In this document: piece by piece, positions 23,801-38,200 of the stretch
Layout of the letters: every line of letters begins with the position of its first letter
Position numbering within the stretch: the first letter of the stretch is position 1
Notes under the pieces: generated by a model
What the model saw: only the letters and a program-made list of their open reading frames with translations
What the model was told of the DNA's origin: nothing
Databases searched by the model: none
Program-made: the position numbers and the translations under genes
NCBI GenBank assembly: GCA_037975125.1
Contig: CM075853.1
Coordinates: 69,684,609-69,748,608 of the forward strand
Reading direction: 5' to 3'
DNA from: Latrodectus hesperus
Lineage: Eukaryota > Arthropoda > Arachnida > Araneae > Theridiidae
DNA length: 64,000 nucleotides

Positions 23801-25665
23801 CCAATTAAATTATCTTAAAGAACGAGGGTTAATTTTTTCCATAGCTTATGATTTAGAGGGGCATTTTTAATAATTACAGGGAGTCGAATCTACAAAGTAT
23901 TAAACTGCAGCTTTTCAGCATGGCCATTCCTGATGAATTTAGAGTGGATACACATTTAAGAATGAATTATTTCATGTATGTTTAATACATGATTGCTGTT
24001 TTATTATTATTACACAGTAGTGAAAACATTTTTAGTTTGTTTTAGTTGAAAATAGAAAAGTTAAATCCATTTCCAGAAAAAGAGCTGTTCATTATTGCAG
24101 CAATAACATTTTGCTCAGTTGCATTCCTTACCTCCAAATAGAAGATACATGATAACCCATATTGTTTGCTAGGGTTTAAAAAGATCAAATATAGTCAAAA
24201 TATCATATCCAAATATAATTCAATGAAATTATATGAAAACAGAAAAGTTTAACATGTATTATTAAGATATCAATTAATAAACTAAAAACATTTTTGAAGT
24301 CCTCTAAAACTGCTATAAAGTTTATTATTAATTTAAGAGATTTCCAAAGAGAAACGAGAGAGAGAGAGAGAGAGAGAAAGAGAAAGAGATAGAGAGAGAG
24401 AGTTTAAATTTTTAAAATATTTCTCTTGCTGAAAATTCAAGTTAATAGTTTAAGTGATAGGAAAAAATTTCCCGTTTGCGTTCTCAGCTTCAATCTATTG
24501 GGTCCACTTCCTATGAATCTCTGCTCATTAGGAAGTAGAAATATTTTTTATTACATGTTCAAAGTAATGATACCCATGAGACAGATCAATTTGCTTAACG
24601 AGTGCGCAAAGCAAAACTAATCTTTCCCATGAGTCATAAACGCCAACTGCAAAGTAAAAACTTGTGGTTAAAATTGTCATTGTTGATAAAGTGGATTAAA
24701 TGTTTATTGTAAAATGCGTAGCGGACAAATTAATTTTTTTTCATTAAGCAATTGACAATAATAATTAGTAGTTTTAATTTTGCCTTCGAGACTATTTTAA
24801 AAGTTACTGTAATTGAATACAATGTAATACGAAATTAAGGCGAAAAACTTTTTTGGAATTAAAAGTAATGTCTAAGAATTTGGATAAAAATCTTATAAAT
24901 AATGTGATGTATTTATTTGGCTTAGTACGCGAAAATTTTTATTATTTGCTGCAAAAGAATAAATTTACTCGCACTTTATATATAGTGATTTTCCATAATA
25001 TTTTTTAAATTTCTCACTAAAATCAAAATGTGGAAGGCTTCATTTTTAATTATTTTTACATCTTGTATTTATAAATTCTCTATTTTATATGAAAATTCTA
25101 AAGTATAACCGTTATACTTACACAATTATAAAAATGATTGAGAATTCATAAATCTATAAAAAATTCAAATAAAACATTTTCTAAAGATTTAAATTCATCC
25201 TATATTATCTGTCGCGTACTGATACATTTTTAAAAGTACGATACATATTGAAATTCATGAAAGAAAAAATTAAAAATAGCTACATTCAAGAATAAAATTT
25301 TGCGTATTCTATTTTATCAAATTTAGATAATTCTGTAAAATGCTTGGAATTATATAATAGATTGGAAAAATCCTCTACTTTGTAAGCTGCACAACATACA
25401 TGAACAATATAAACCAATATATTTCAATATTGACCCATCAAATGTCAAGTTTATTCAAAGTGCTGTTTGAACACAGTAAAGAAGTCTTGATAACATGCAA
25501 TAACGTTTATTAGTCAGGACTAATTTAGCTATAAGGCTTACAGTCAAGAACTGACTCTCGCAGTTCCAACACAAGTTTTCAAATGGTTAGAGAACATTCT
25601 AAAATAATTAAAGTACAGAAATTTTCATATTATACAGGTTTAAGAAAACGAACATAAAAGGGACG
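20850..25665. other. A+T-rich DNA without recognisable gene
   Basis: Only low-complexity sequence and the GA-rich run at 24355-24402. Slightly more complex patches at 23330-23470 and 24460-24650 have no identifiable coding content. Confidence 0.65.
24355..24402 (+). repeat. Imperfect (AG)n microsatellite
   Basis: AG repeats interrupted by AAAG and ATAG variants over about 48 bp. Confidence 0.95.
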
Positions 25666-25668
25666 AAA

Positions 25669-25757
25669 AAAAAACATCTTCAGCCTCACCCAAACTCGAA
25701 CCGACGACCTTCTCATTCGGAGCCGTTGACTTTATCCACTGTGCCAAAGCATTTAAC
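25669..25757 (-). mobile_element. tRNA-like SINE head or tRNA pseudogene
   Basis: On the minus strand TTGGCACAGTGGATAAAGTC resembles an A box and GGTCGTCGGTTCGAGTTTGG a B box, about 33 nt apart, as in tRNA. A run of T (A-run on plus, 25667-25676) follows and would stop polymerase III. The T-arm pairing is weak and the acceptor stem does not close, so it is not a working tRNA. It differs from the other SINE families of the window and shows no body or clear flanking duplication. Confidence 0.55.
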
Positions 25758-25759
25758 CA

Positions 25760-28500
25760 TTTTAGATATTTAAGCAAAATATGCTAAAATGAACTATTTA
25801 CACACTTTTAAGGGAAGGAGTGAAATTGTTTTTGCAGTTTTGAAAATGGATAATTAAATCAATAGTGTATAATATTTACATGTTTCTGATATGTTATTTT
25901 AATCAATATTTAATTTCATCAATTTAAATTCAGTATTTATTAGTAATTAATGAAATATCAGTTTATTAGTACGTAATACTAAAAAGCTATATGTTCTTGT
26001 ATAGCATTTCGAAACTTCAGAAAAAAGGAATATATATTTCAACGTTTGTTTTAAAAATTATAAGCTGTAGTTGTTAAGTTATCAACATTCGTTGCAGGCA
26101 TTCTTATTCATTAGGTATTTCTATTCAGAGAAAAGAAATTGCGCACTATTTACTTTTGAGATTATTTTAGCTTGGAACTCGACATCGTATAAATTTTAAC
26201 ATGAATAATTGCTTTATACTAACAAAAACATAATAAAGAATAAAACATGAAAACCAAAAAACTGTCTTCGAAAGTGTTTGTATTATTTTAAAAAAATAAG
26301 GTGTTGAAAAACGAATAGTTTATCAATCGTTACATTCTTATAGTAGATTATGCTTGTTATTTTGCATTATAAATTAACGAAAAACGAGAACTTTCATTAT
26401 GTTGATCTTGCATTATAGAAACAATTAAATAAAAGGACATTTTCGACTTACCATGTAAACTTTGAAAAGAACATTTCTTGCATAGAATTATTTAAGATGT
26501 CGTATCCACAGACTTTAACATTTGAATTTGTTACATTAGTTATTTGAGACAAGTTATGAAAAATTAGATAATTTAAGTTAAATAAATATTTGTATCAATA
26601 AATTTCTGATTTCATCTCCCAGGGACAAAATCAAAGCTTTTCAAATTACTTAACTTTGAGTTGTAAATAATTTGTAAGAAGCGTAAATCGGCAAAATCAA
26701 CAAATGAACTCGAAAGTTAAATATAAATTCTCCTGATCAAAAGGGGATATAAATGTAAACGTTATTTAAAACAAAGTTAATTAGAAGTCTACTTTCTTGT
26801 TAAATTGATAAGTCTCATTCCCGCATTTGCCTTCAATACATTTCAAACAAACCTTATTCGGTTTCGGATATTAGAAAATCGCCTCCAGTTTGTTTCATAT
26901 TTAAGCACGGGAGAAATCCAAGTTGCTTGTCATCTGGAAAATTAATTTAATCTATTCTGAGTTTTCTTGCACGCTTCAAATTCTCTTTAAATTTTAATGT
27001 GTATTTGTATTCATAATTTTATTTATTCTATTTATAAAAGAGTGAAATTATGACTTTGAAACATTAAAGTAAAAGTATCTGTAGAACAGTAAGGAAAACT
27101 AAACGTTTTACCACTTTGAAAAAAATGTGCTTAATTAATAGTAGTAGAATAAGATGTTTTTGCATGAACAAAGTTCCTTCTGTTAGTGAAAATTATAGAA
27201 CTTTTTTTGTATAGCATGTAGTCAATTTTATTCTTAACTTTTATATTAGAAATAATTTTAAGTGAGTTTTTATGGTCACATTTTACATAAAAGGCCTATT
27301 TCAGCTAGAAACTTCAATATAAAGTAGATTTCAAGCATTACAAAGAACAGCACTCTGAGGGCAAACCTACGGACTATTGAACTGAAAACTATAGTTTATT
27401 CTTTAAATCTACAAATTCAACTTTGGCTTATTGATGTAATTTTAAAAAATAACAATTCACAATCAACAAATTGTTTATCACAAAATAAAGAAACTCTCAG
27501 TTTTATGTTTGTGCAATATAACAGAATATGGAATACCAGAAATCAAATAAAGTTTATTTGATAATGTTAATTTAAAAAAAGGAAACCTTTTTTAATGTAT
27601 AAAATATTCGAAATAATTCACATGGGTTGTCTTCATAAATTTAAAAAATGTTGCCTGAATTTTGGCTAAAGAAAATATATAAAAATATTACATTTAAATA
27701 AAATTTATTTCAGACTTCAATATTTTGGCATAAATTAATTTTTAATCATTCATGAACAAAATTTAATATGATATTTTAATTTTAAAACATTGTGCATTTA
27801 TAAAATTATTCTTATGACATAGAATTTGATTAGAAACAAAATTATATAAGAATAAGGAACCCAAGCAAGAAAAATTATATAATGCTATATCAATTAAGTT
27901 AACATGTTTCTAGAAATACAAAATTCACCAACTTAAAATTTCCTGATAAATCTAAGTTTGAAACAAGCTAGAAAAATATAGACTATATTGCTTTTAAAAT
28001 AAAAAGGGCTATTATTTTTATATGAAGCTTTCATTGTTAAGTCTCAGTAATTAGCATCTTTAGTCATTTTTCTTAAGGATAATGAAATCTAAACTTCTTA
28101 AAATTAACTGTTATAAGTGTAACTGGAATGTATTGAACGATAATTTGAATAATGCAATACAATTTTGTAGTAATTATCTTAACAAAATTTAAATGCAAAA
28201 GTTTACAAGTTATTGAATACAAATTCTAAGTGAAAAATACATGCAAATAATAACCGAATTCTACATACGATAATCAAAATGCCATTATCTATCAAAAATT
28301 TATATTTTGAAAAAATTATAATTAACTTATGTTCCTCGTAAAATTTAAAAAAATTGTATTCGTTGAATTTTAATGAAATTAATAAATAATGATATAATGG
28401 ACGTCACAAATGCCTAAAAGTAAAGAATATATACTTCACTTACTTCTAAGTAATGTTTCAGATTTGAAAATTAATACTTAGGTCCTTTTATGGTATTAAG
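25760..28500. other. A+T-rich DNA without recognisable feature
   Basis: No supported coding frame or repeat noted. Confidence 0.65.
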
Positions 28501-28504
28501 AACT

Positions 28505-28870
28505 AGTATCTATAGGCCTGTACAGGAACAGATTTGCTGGCGAACCAGATATTATTTTGAATTGTATAGGTAGTATAACTAGCCCCAGATTACCCAGGTT
28601 ATCAGAAGCAACAGGCTAAGAGGGCTTGCCCTTGTCGGAGAAGCCGGGAAATAACGATCCCACTATAATATCAACGTGTAAGAATCCTGAAGGATTCCAT
28701 GCTCAAGGAAGACCACCAAAAAGATGGCTCATTGACACTGAAAATGATCTCAAGATACTGAAAGTTGGGAGCTGGCAAAAGTGTCGCTCTGGACAGACTG
28801 GGCTGGAAAAGGCGTGCTGTAAAGGCAGCTAAGACCTGTAAAAGGCTGTTTCGATATTAAAGAAGAAAGT
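28505..28870 (+). mobile_element. 3' end of an RTE-like non-LTR retrotransposon (truncated)
   Basis: Translation gives the conserved C-terminal segment of RTE-type polyproteins, downstream of the RT. First comes IYRPVQEQICWRTRYYFELY (usually IYGPV..NG.WRIRYN.ELY), then two stops, then ITQVIRSNRLRG (usually IK..RLRWAGH). A frameshift near 28630-28650 leads to NDPT, KNPEGFHAQGRPPKRWLIDT (usually GRPRLRW.D..E.DL), and LKILKVGSWQKC. The coding part ends at 28832 and is followed by TATTAAAGAAGAAAG, like the short 3' repeat tail of these elements. Only about the last 110 codons survive, so the 5' truncation is extreme, as is normal for LINE copies. Confidence 0.8.
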
Positions 28871-29015
28871 CCTTTTATTGAATGAATAACTGCTTGCATT
28901 CTATTTCATATTGACAAAACAAGATTTTGTGTCATGTTGGGAATCGAGAGTAATATCAGAACATGCATGTTTTATTGATATCTTCAAAGTTTTTTTCTTG
29001 TTATCGTATACTGTC

Positions 29016-29720
29016 AAATTCGATGATCAAGTTCATCCTATGTGTGATCAATGGGGTTCAAGTTTGATTATATAGGTAGTGAATGCAGTGATTTATTACA
29101 TGAACTTATTACATGGTGAATGCAGTGATACTTTATAGGGAAGACATTCCTTGACTATCTTGGCAGTATGCTTTGGGTCATTATCTTGTATGAAGACCCA
29201 GTTACATATAAGAAAAAAATATTATTGGATGAATGAAGATTGCTCTATAATATTTATAAATATTTAAGCCAATCCATGGAGCCTTGAATAAAAACTAAAT
29301 TACTTACTACAGGTAGTGAGCGCAAAAAGGCTTTTTGCCAAAAACCATTACACTCCCTTCACCATTTTAACAATACGTATAAAACTTTCTGGTTTCATTT
29401 CTGCATATTTTCTTCATCAAATTCTACAGTATCTATCATAGCGTTACTTTGAACCATAAATAACATTTTTTCCGATAAAAAACAATACTATTGTCTTGTC
29501 AATATTCTTAGATGCAAAATCCAATCATTTTTTTTTTTGGTTTGCAGATGAAACTACATATTTTCTCCTTAGAACTCTGCTATTGAACTTACTCTACGAA
29601 ATATCCTATGCACAGTTTCTAGATTGACTTTTTTCCATTTACTGCTGCAATCTGTTTAGTTAATTATGGTGCACTAATTTTGGGATTTTCCTTACTTTTC
29701 TGATTATACGTCATTTTCTT
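29016..29720 (-). pseudogene. Decayed Tc1/mariner transposase
   Basis: Read from 29720 down, with several frameshifts and stops. KSKENPKISAP (about 29680, usually RKNPRISA in the second DNA-binding helix region) comes first. Next is SKNIDKTI..GKNVIY (near 29460-29520, usually the IDK..W..VIFSDES block; the first catalytic Asp is lost). GEGSVMVFG follows near 29340-29365 (usually GGGSVMVWG). WVFIQDNDPKHTAKIVKECL at about 29140-29200 is a well-kept second catalytic Asp block. SNLNPIDHT with a stop, then DELDHRI, at 29016-29070 corresponds to SPDLNPIEHLWDELDRRI, with Asp where the third acidic residue lies. The transposase cannot be active. I could not recognise its terminal repeats. Confidence 0.85.
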
Positions 29721-29724
29721 ATTA

Positions 29725-30205
29725 TCTTGACGCTAGCTTTATTTCATCGGACAGCAATGCCAAAGTCTATTGAAAACATTTCCACACAAATTATAATTTT
29801 CAATAATAGTACTTTATACGATTGCACAGGTTTTTCCTATAATTTTTGAGGTAAAAATGTTTAACATTGAAATTTTTCCGCCAAAATTGTTGCTTAGAAA
29901 ATATTTTCTGTCATTTCTTTTATGACTAAGCGTGTACCGTTACATAATTAAGGTGGGTTTAAATTACGTAGAAGAATAATTGGTGAACCAATTTTCAATT
30001 GAAGATTATGTGGTGGCATTCCTGGCATATCCAGAGAATTCAAAAATATATTTGGAAAGCTTACGGCTTTGTTTTCATCAATAACTGTGTCGATTGATTT
30101 AAGAGACATCAAATCACCGGGCAACATCTGTTGTATATTGAAGTTAATTTCGTTCGCATCAAAGTTTCTTGCTGCCAAAATAGCACGATTAAAGAGCCAA
30201 TTACC
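29725..30205 (-). pseudogene. Helitron-type PIF1-like helicase, C-terminal remnant
   Basis: Begins with NWLFNRAILAARNFDANEIN, equivalent to the W(L)..RAILAP.N..V..IN segment of Helitron/PIF1 helicases. It continues with QQMLPGDLMSLKSIDTV, FPNIFLNSLDMPGMPPHNLQ and LKIGSPIILLRNLNPP. A TAA replaces the next codon, then LCNGTRLVIKEM follows in the same frame (usually LCNGTRL), another stop, ATILAEKF and a fading LPQKL. A weak in-frame similarity to FP.RLAFAMTINKSQG lies near 29725-29775. In a Helitron this helicase is joined to a Rep nuclease and drives rolling-circle transposition. Walker motifs, Rep domain and transposon ends are absent here. The 30205 edge coincides with the start of the duplicated repeat at 30201. 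Confidence 0.85.
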
Positions 30206-30790
30206 AAATTATAAAAGAAAAATAAAAAGTAAAAGTCTATAAAGAAATACTTACATATTTTCGAGGTGGTATGAAAATTAGTAAGAAAATCATTAATAAA
30301 TAAAATTTTATTTTACTATTTATAATATTAAAAATATTCAAATTGAACACTACACAATAATAACACAATACAAAGTATAATTATAAAAATGATTCACGAA
30401 AAATTGTTACAGTATGATTATACATCATGAAAATATATGTAAATTCTATATTTAACGACACGCCTGCGCGCGCACGATAATTTTCTCGAAGTTGGTATAA
30501 TCTAGAAAAATAAACACGTCGCCATCTGCCGAATACCTGTGCAACTTAGATGCTAAATCGCCAACAATTTGGAATTTATAGAACTAATTGATAAATAAAC
30601 ACTAATATCGTATAATAAATATTGAGATTAATAATTAAGAGATAAAAACTATTCTATCTTTTAAGTTGGACCATATTATAAATGGTTACAAAATTTTATC
30701 AAAATCGGTTCAGTAGTTTCGGAATTTATCGCGAACATAAATCATGACACACGAAATTTTTATGTATATAGAATTGCTGACCCAGCCACG
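30201..30790 (+). repeat. ~570-bp dispersed repeat, copy 1
   Basis: Closely matches 31262-31826 from TTACCAAATTATAAAA through a G+C-rich core (ACGACACGCCTGCGCGCGCA near 30459-30478) and CGTCGCCATCTGCCGAATAC, to AAAATCGGTTCAGTAGTTTC and GACACACGAAATTTTTATG. After the shared part this copy continues with GTATATAGAATTGCTGACCC and a small hairpin AGCCACGCTTTGCTGTGGCT. The TCGGTTCAGTAGTTTCGG-type motif is typical of terminal regions of arthropod repeats, but I cannot name the family. It adjoins the helicase relic, so it may be a non-coding part of the same Helitron-derived unit, or a separate insertion. Confidence 0.75.
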
Positions 30791-31261
30791 CTTTGCTGTG
30801 GCTGAGTAATTATAATACATTGAATGAATTTTTTACTAATTCTTTCGTACAATCAAATTAATATTTTCTAAAAAAATTTAAAGTAGGTTCATTCTTATGA
30901 GATTAAAAATAAAACGTTTCACCAAAATTTAAAAGTAATAGGTAAAGTATCGAAATTTTGAAATTAAGCATAAATCAACATATACTTTCTGAATTTACAT
31001 TTTATTCATCTTCTATTAAATTATAGTTTGTAATCAGTGACTTACTTATAAAATATACTATATAATTTAAAGATATCTAAAAATAAATTGTTATAAATGA
31101 GGTAGATAACATTGGCATCGAACTATTATTATTTCAATTTTAAATTATATTAAAACTAAAAATTTTTTCCGCGGCATTATACCGAAATAAAAAAAAATTA
31201 AAAGAATTTATCATTTGAATAAATAAATTAGATCAAAATGTACTGCTAAATAAGTTAATAA

Positions 31262-32213
<952 letters not shown>

Positions 32214-35200
32214 CAACAAAAATCTTAAGCAATTAACTTGTGAAGTGAAATGTGCCTTAATTTCTTTCGAACGAGCAAATTTATCGTCTTGTAAGGGAGA
32301 CGTAAAGTTTTCCATTACGATATTCTTTTTGTACGAATACATTTTCCATCCAACCCTTTTAAATCGTTACTCGTTAGTGGTAAAAAACTTTTTTTAGATT
32401 ACCGCAATAACGATAACACCGAGACACATCTGTCTAGCTTAGTAATGTATGTTAACACCGAAACATTTCTGTAAAATTAACAGAAACTCATAAATAGTGA
32501 CTGGAGAAGATGAAAGAGAATATATCGGTGAAGAAAACTGTCAAAATGAAGGTATCCCTGTTTAAAATGAAGAACAATGTGTCTTACAAATATCTTAAAA
32601 AAACTAAAAACGATAAACAAAAAATTAAATTCATTTTAGATTATTTTTTGTAAATCACGTTTTTATTAATTTTAATATTTTGATAGCATTTGAAAATAAA
32701 TTTATCGTAAATGTACGTTTCAATGTTTTAGAAATTAATCATATAAACTATTACGAATTTAGTTTTATTATAGTCTTAGCAATTGATGCCATTTTAACAA
32801 ATCCATTTCAGTTTTTACTTATTTTGAAAGTGATTCACTAATTTAGCATTTTTTGATGAAATTCATTTTTATATTTTAATTATTAAATTTGGTGATAAAA
32901 TTGAAAAAAAAAAAAACAAAATTAGTGAAAAAGAAAAATTTGTTGCTATGGAAGTATAAAGTTTCTTTCAAACATGCAATTAATTTTTATTTTCTGCTTC
33001 TTTTAAGCAAAATGTGTTCAAAAAATATTCATTTTTAAAACATCGTTGAGTTAATCTGTTTAAAAGAAAGCTTGAAAAAAATATCACATATATCAACTTC
33101 CTGAATCATTTCCCTTTTGTCCATGTGTAATTTAAACATTAAAGCACCATCAAAACAAGCTTTATGTTTCTTAATCCATTTTATGGGTTTCTTTGAAAAA
33201 TGGCTTTTTTAATCATGATTCATGGTTTTTAGAATTACACTAAGGGTCACAAGATGATTAAATTTCTTCTTCTGGATTTAAGAGATTTTGAATCTTTTCA
33301 TCATTTTTGTACGTTTAATAGGAAAATTAAACACATAAATCATAAGAGAATTCATTAGACTTCTGAAAATTAAATGAAAAATCATCTTAATTTTTAAACC
33401 GAATGTTTTACACTTAATTAATAAAACAATTGTTTCTGGTAAGGTAAATGCCAAATAAAATTAATACAGTTTTTGAATATTTGCATATTTTCAATTCTTT
33501 GATGGTAATTAATTACCAAGACAAAATATATCTGCATTTATAGTATCATAAATATTTTTTAAATATTCCGTGTATGTATATTTGAAAAATATATTTAATA
33601 TGTAAAGGAGTTTTTCGATAAGATATATCAAAGGTTTACAGTATACCTCTTATTTAACTGGTTACTTTATTTTAAATATTGAATTTATTTCTATTAAGCA
33701 TGCAATTTTATTTTTATATAGGTAATAACCTTGAATTTGTGAAAACAAGTTAAAAAAATTTGCAATTGAAAAAATCAAAATTTAATAAGAGTATTGAAAT
33801 GCTTTGTTTCTTTTAAAAATAATTAATTATAGCATGTGCTATTTCAGAAATGTTTAATATTAAATTTAAGAATTTTTTCCGAATCACGGAATTTGTCACT
33901 CAATGAAATGATTTATTTCACTTCTGTAAAACCAAAGAATTATACTGTTTATAAACATTGAATTTTGTCCAAATAAATGTTTTATTTAAAGAATTTAGAA
34001 GCAAATATTGTCATGCTATTAAATTATGGTACAGAATTTTAAAGGTGAGCTATTGTTTCGCAATTTTATAGCATTAGAGAAATTTATGCATGCTTCATAT
34101 TAGGCTACAGATTTTATACATCAAAATAATACAATTATAAAACTTATTTGAGTTAAAATTATTAATCATGGTATCATGGAAAAATTCGACTTGAAAAATC
34201 TTATGCTATGAGAATTTTTATTTGAATTGTGTACATCTTTGAAGTTATTTAATTCAGAAAAACTGCATCTGAATAATAAAAATTTCTCTTACTTGGATTT
34301 TTAGAAGAAGTTAATAAAGATTTAAATATCATCAAGAAATACAGCTGTTATATTTATAATATATTATTAATTCTAAAAGTCCTTTTTTTACAGAAATAGA
34401 TTTAGAAACTTTACATATTACTTATTTGAATTTTTTTCTTTGTACCAAATAACCAGTATTTTTTAGTTTTGCTTAATTAAATAGCTATATTTAAATTTAT
34501 TACCTGATTTACATTAAATATTTTGATCAAATACGTAAATAATTTCATAAATATGGAATTGAGTTAATGATCCAAAACTTCAATAATATTGATTTACAAA
34601 AATCCTACCGTTAACTCACATGAATGCGGGTAAGTAAGGTATTATTTTTATACATATGTTAATACTGTTTTGATAATAAATATACTTTTTTATATTTATA
34701 TAATAACTATAAAAAATTAAAATCAAAGTTGAAGAAAATAGTTTCACATAAATGAATTTCAAATACTTTTTATTTAAGGTAAAAAAGAGTATATTAATTA
34801 TGATTATAAAAAATCTGACAAAATTTACAATAAGCTTTAAATTTCTTATTAATAATCTTATCTGGACACTGTCCCCGCATTAAAACTAATAATAATTTGT
34901 ATCTCTTTTATAAATATTTATTAAATTATGTTTATTACAACCAATAAATAAAAAAAAATCTGGATCTCTTTCGAACATGTAATTTCACAGTAAAGTAAAA
35001 AGTACACATACATTTTAAATAGACTATTTTCTTAAAAAAGATTGCATTTAATACAAATGGTGAAGTATTTTCATATTTTTATTAATGCTATAAAGTTAGC
35101 ATTCACATTCGATACAGCAATAAGGCAGAATATTACTAAATAACCATTTTTATGTGCTTTGTCAGTTGATAACTTTAAATCAATATTTATTTGCAAATTT

Positions 35201-38200
35201 CTTTTAATTAAATCCTCTCTTTTGCTTGCGTTATTCAAAATTAATTATAAGATTACAAATTTTTAATGATTGATCTTTAGTTCTATGATATTTTTTATTT
35301 ATTTGTATACTGTGATATTTAAAATAAATTTTAGAAATTGCAAATACATGCAGTTTAGAATTTTGTTTGTTTAATTTTGCAAAAGAAACAGTGAAAATTA
35401 GAGAATTACTTGGCATTATTTAAATACAATATATAAATATTTATATTATTTGGTATTAGTTTATAAATTTACTAATCTTCCATAAAAATGATATACAACA
35501 CATAAAAATGTCTTTCAAAATAAAGCTTATAGACAAATGAAATTTTTCTCACAAGCATCAAATTCCAATAAAAGAATCAATCATAAAATTTTGACGCATA
35601 ATCAAATTTAATGTTGGTATGAGAAAAAAAATATAAATGACATATGAAATCAAGGTAAATAAAACTCTTATAGAAAGCGAAAATCATTAGGTGACAAGAT
35701 TAAGTTTAAAAAAATGATGATGAAAGAATGTTTTTTTTTATCAAATTCTTCGCAAATGACAAAGATAAAACTAGCAAACATTTAAAGGAAATACAAAAAT
35801 ATCAAAAGTGCTATCTTTCTTTTAAAGGCATTTTTTAGAAACTCTGAAGTCAAAAACTGAATATATGGAACTTATTTTGAATTCAAACGTGTTACCGAAT
35901 AACTAAGTTATTACATGTTCTCTTCCTTTCAATGAATAAAACACAAAAAACGAAATGTTCTCTCATATTTCTCTGATTGTTTCCTTCGATAAATTATAGA
36001 AATGTATGCAGAAAGTTAATGTTCGCATTCTGAATTCTTATCTAAATTACTATTTGTTTACGCTTAGGTTTTTAACTCTATTTTGGCAATACTTCATTGA
36101 TGTGATTTATTGTAATTTGAAAACAAAAAGCAATGATGGTTTTCACTGATTATATGTAACATACTTTGTGTTATGTTGTAATGGATTTTTCATTTCATAA
36201 TGTCTTTGTCGCTACTTTTTTAAAAACAAAATATATTGTCAATTGTTTTGCTAAAATATTGGAGAACATTTGTTTTAAAATAAAAATTTCTTTCTTCATT
36301 GCTATCATAGATAAAACTGATGATCTTTTTTATGTATTTTCTAAGATAAATAAAATTCTATTTCAAAAACATAAATAACGCAGTTCTTTGTTTAATTCTG
36401 ATATTAAATCTAATTTTTTCATTCCGTTATCTTAACTATATATGATTTAATAGTGTGAGTTCTCGTCATGTAAACAAATACTTACAAATTCTGTAAAATG
36501 AAACAATAAATGACTACTGCAAAATTGCATTATTTAAAAACTAAACTATACAGCCTTTGAATTTGTTTTTTAAGTAAATTCAAATAGCATTTTTCATTTT
36601 GTTAAATACTTTTATTTCAAACACGGTGAAAGAAAATTATATTAAACACATATTTTATTTTAATTTTAGAAAAAACTGATTTAAGTGACCACTGTCCACT
36701 GTAATTTCAATGGAATTTTAAATGAAAGTAATATCTAAATTTATGGAAATAATTAAAATAATGTAAATTAATTAAATAGTAAAGAAACACTGTTAGTAAT
36801 AAAAGTTAATACTGTGTGCTTCACATTTTCTTATGACAGGATATCTACGAAAATAAATAACGAAATAATAATATTTTGAAAAATCCTGTTATTGGATGAT
36901 GAAATGGAGTATTTACTTTTATGAAGTTTACAAATTTATTTGCTGTTATTATTTGAGGAACAATATTCTGACAATATTTGTGGAAGTATTTTGTAAGGCT
37001 TAAACTCTCTTGATAATAAATGATAACAGAAAAGGAAAACTAAAATAAATGAATATTAAATTTATGAATAAAAGGATTCCTTATTTCACAAACTGTACAC
37101 AATCAAGTGAATATAAGATTACTATAAATAATGTCCGTGTATCTAAGTTTACAGCTTCATAAAAATTATAAGACAATGTGCAATTATATTTTTGTAAACA
37201 AACTGATAATTAAGTTTTATTTTCCTTGAAATTATCTACTGATTGTGAATTAAGGCTATATTCTAAGATCACAAAAGGAAATTGGGATTTGATGGTAGCC
37301 TTAATTATAATATAGATGAATGTTTTTGGACTTTTGCTATCTAGTATTTTAAAAGTGATTAATTAAAAATCTTCCATATTCATAAAAATTAATATGCTAA
37401 CAGGAAATAAAAGCTAATAGAAATTTGCCATATTTATCTCTTGATACTCAGAAGAGCTTGTAGAAACATAAATACCTACAAATTACTTCCCATTAGCATC
37501 GATAATTTTTAATTGACTTTATCTATAAGGTATTTTAATTGACTTTATCTATAATTCCATTATAATATTTTTTCTCAGATATAGGTTATATTTATATGTG
37601 GTCACAAGGAAATACGATGATGTAAATTGCTTATCATGAAATATATATGTATAAAAATAAAAAAGATAACTATTTTCAGCATTCTAAAAATTTTAATTTT
37701 GAATTTGACTCATCCAACTGACAAAATCTGACATATATAATCTGAGTTACATAGTTCTTGTTAAAGTGCGATATGCACATAAAAATGAAACCATTTCATG
37801 TTTTCAGAAATTTAGTTGGCGTTGAGAAAAAAAAAATCCAAATTGAAATGTTCATTTTTTATACACCAATTAATAATAAGCTCTGTAAAAATTAATTGTG
37901 AGTTACATATTACTCTGATTTATGTACTTGTTTTCACTTTTTGACAATTTATAGCAAAATGTAATCACTTATGTACTTTTCAAATCAATATATTTTTGTA
38001 AGATTGAAAGATGATTTAAAATATTAAATTTAAAAAAGTGCAAAAAAAGTATGTCATATTAAAGAATTTGCTCATTAAAGTAGAAACTTAAATTTAATAT
38101 TAATCGTAAGAATTTATTCAAAATACTTACAAATTATGTGAATTGAAATGCTTAAATCTGGCAAAGGTTTGTTAACTTAATGTATTCAAACTTTCTATTT

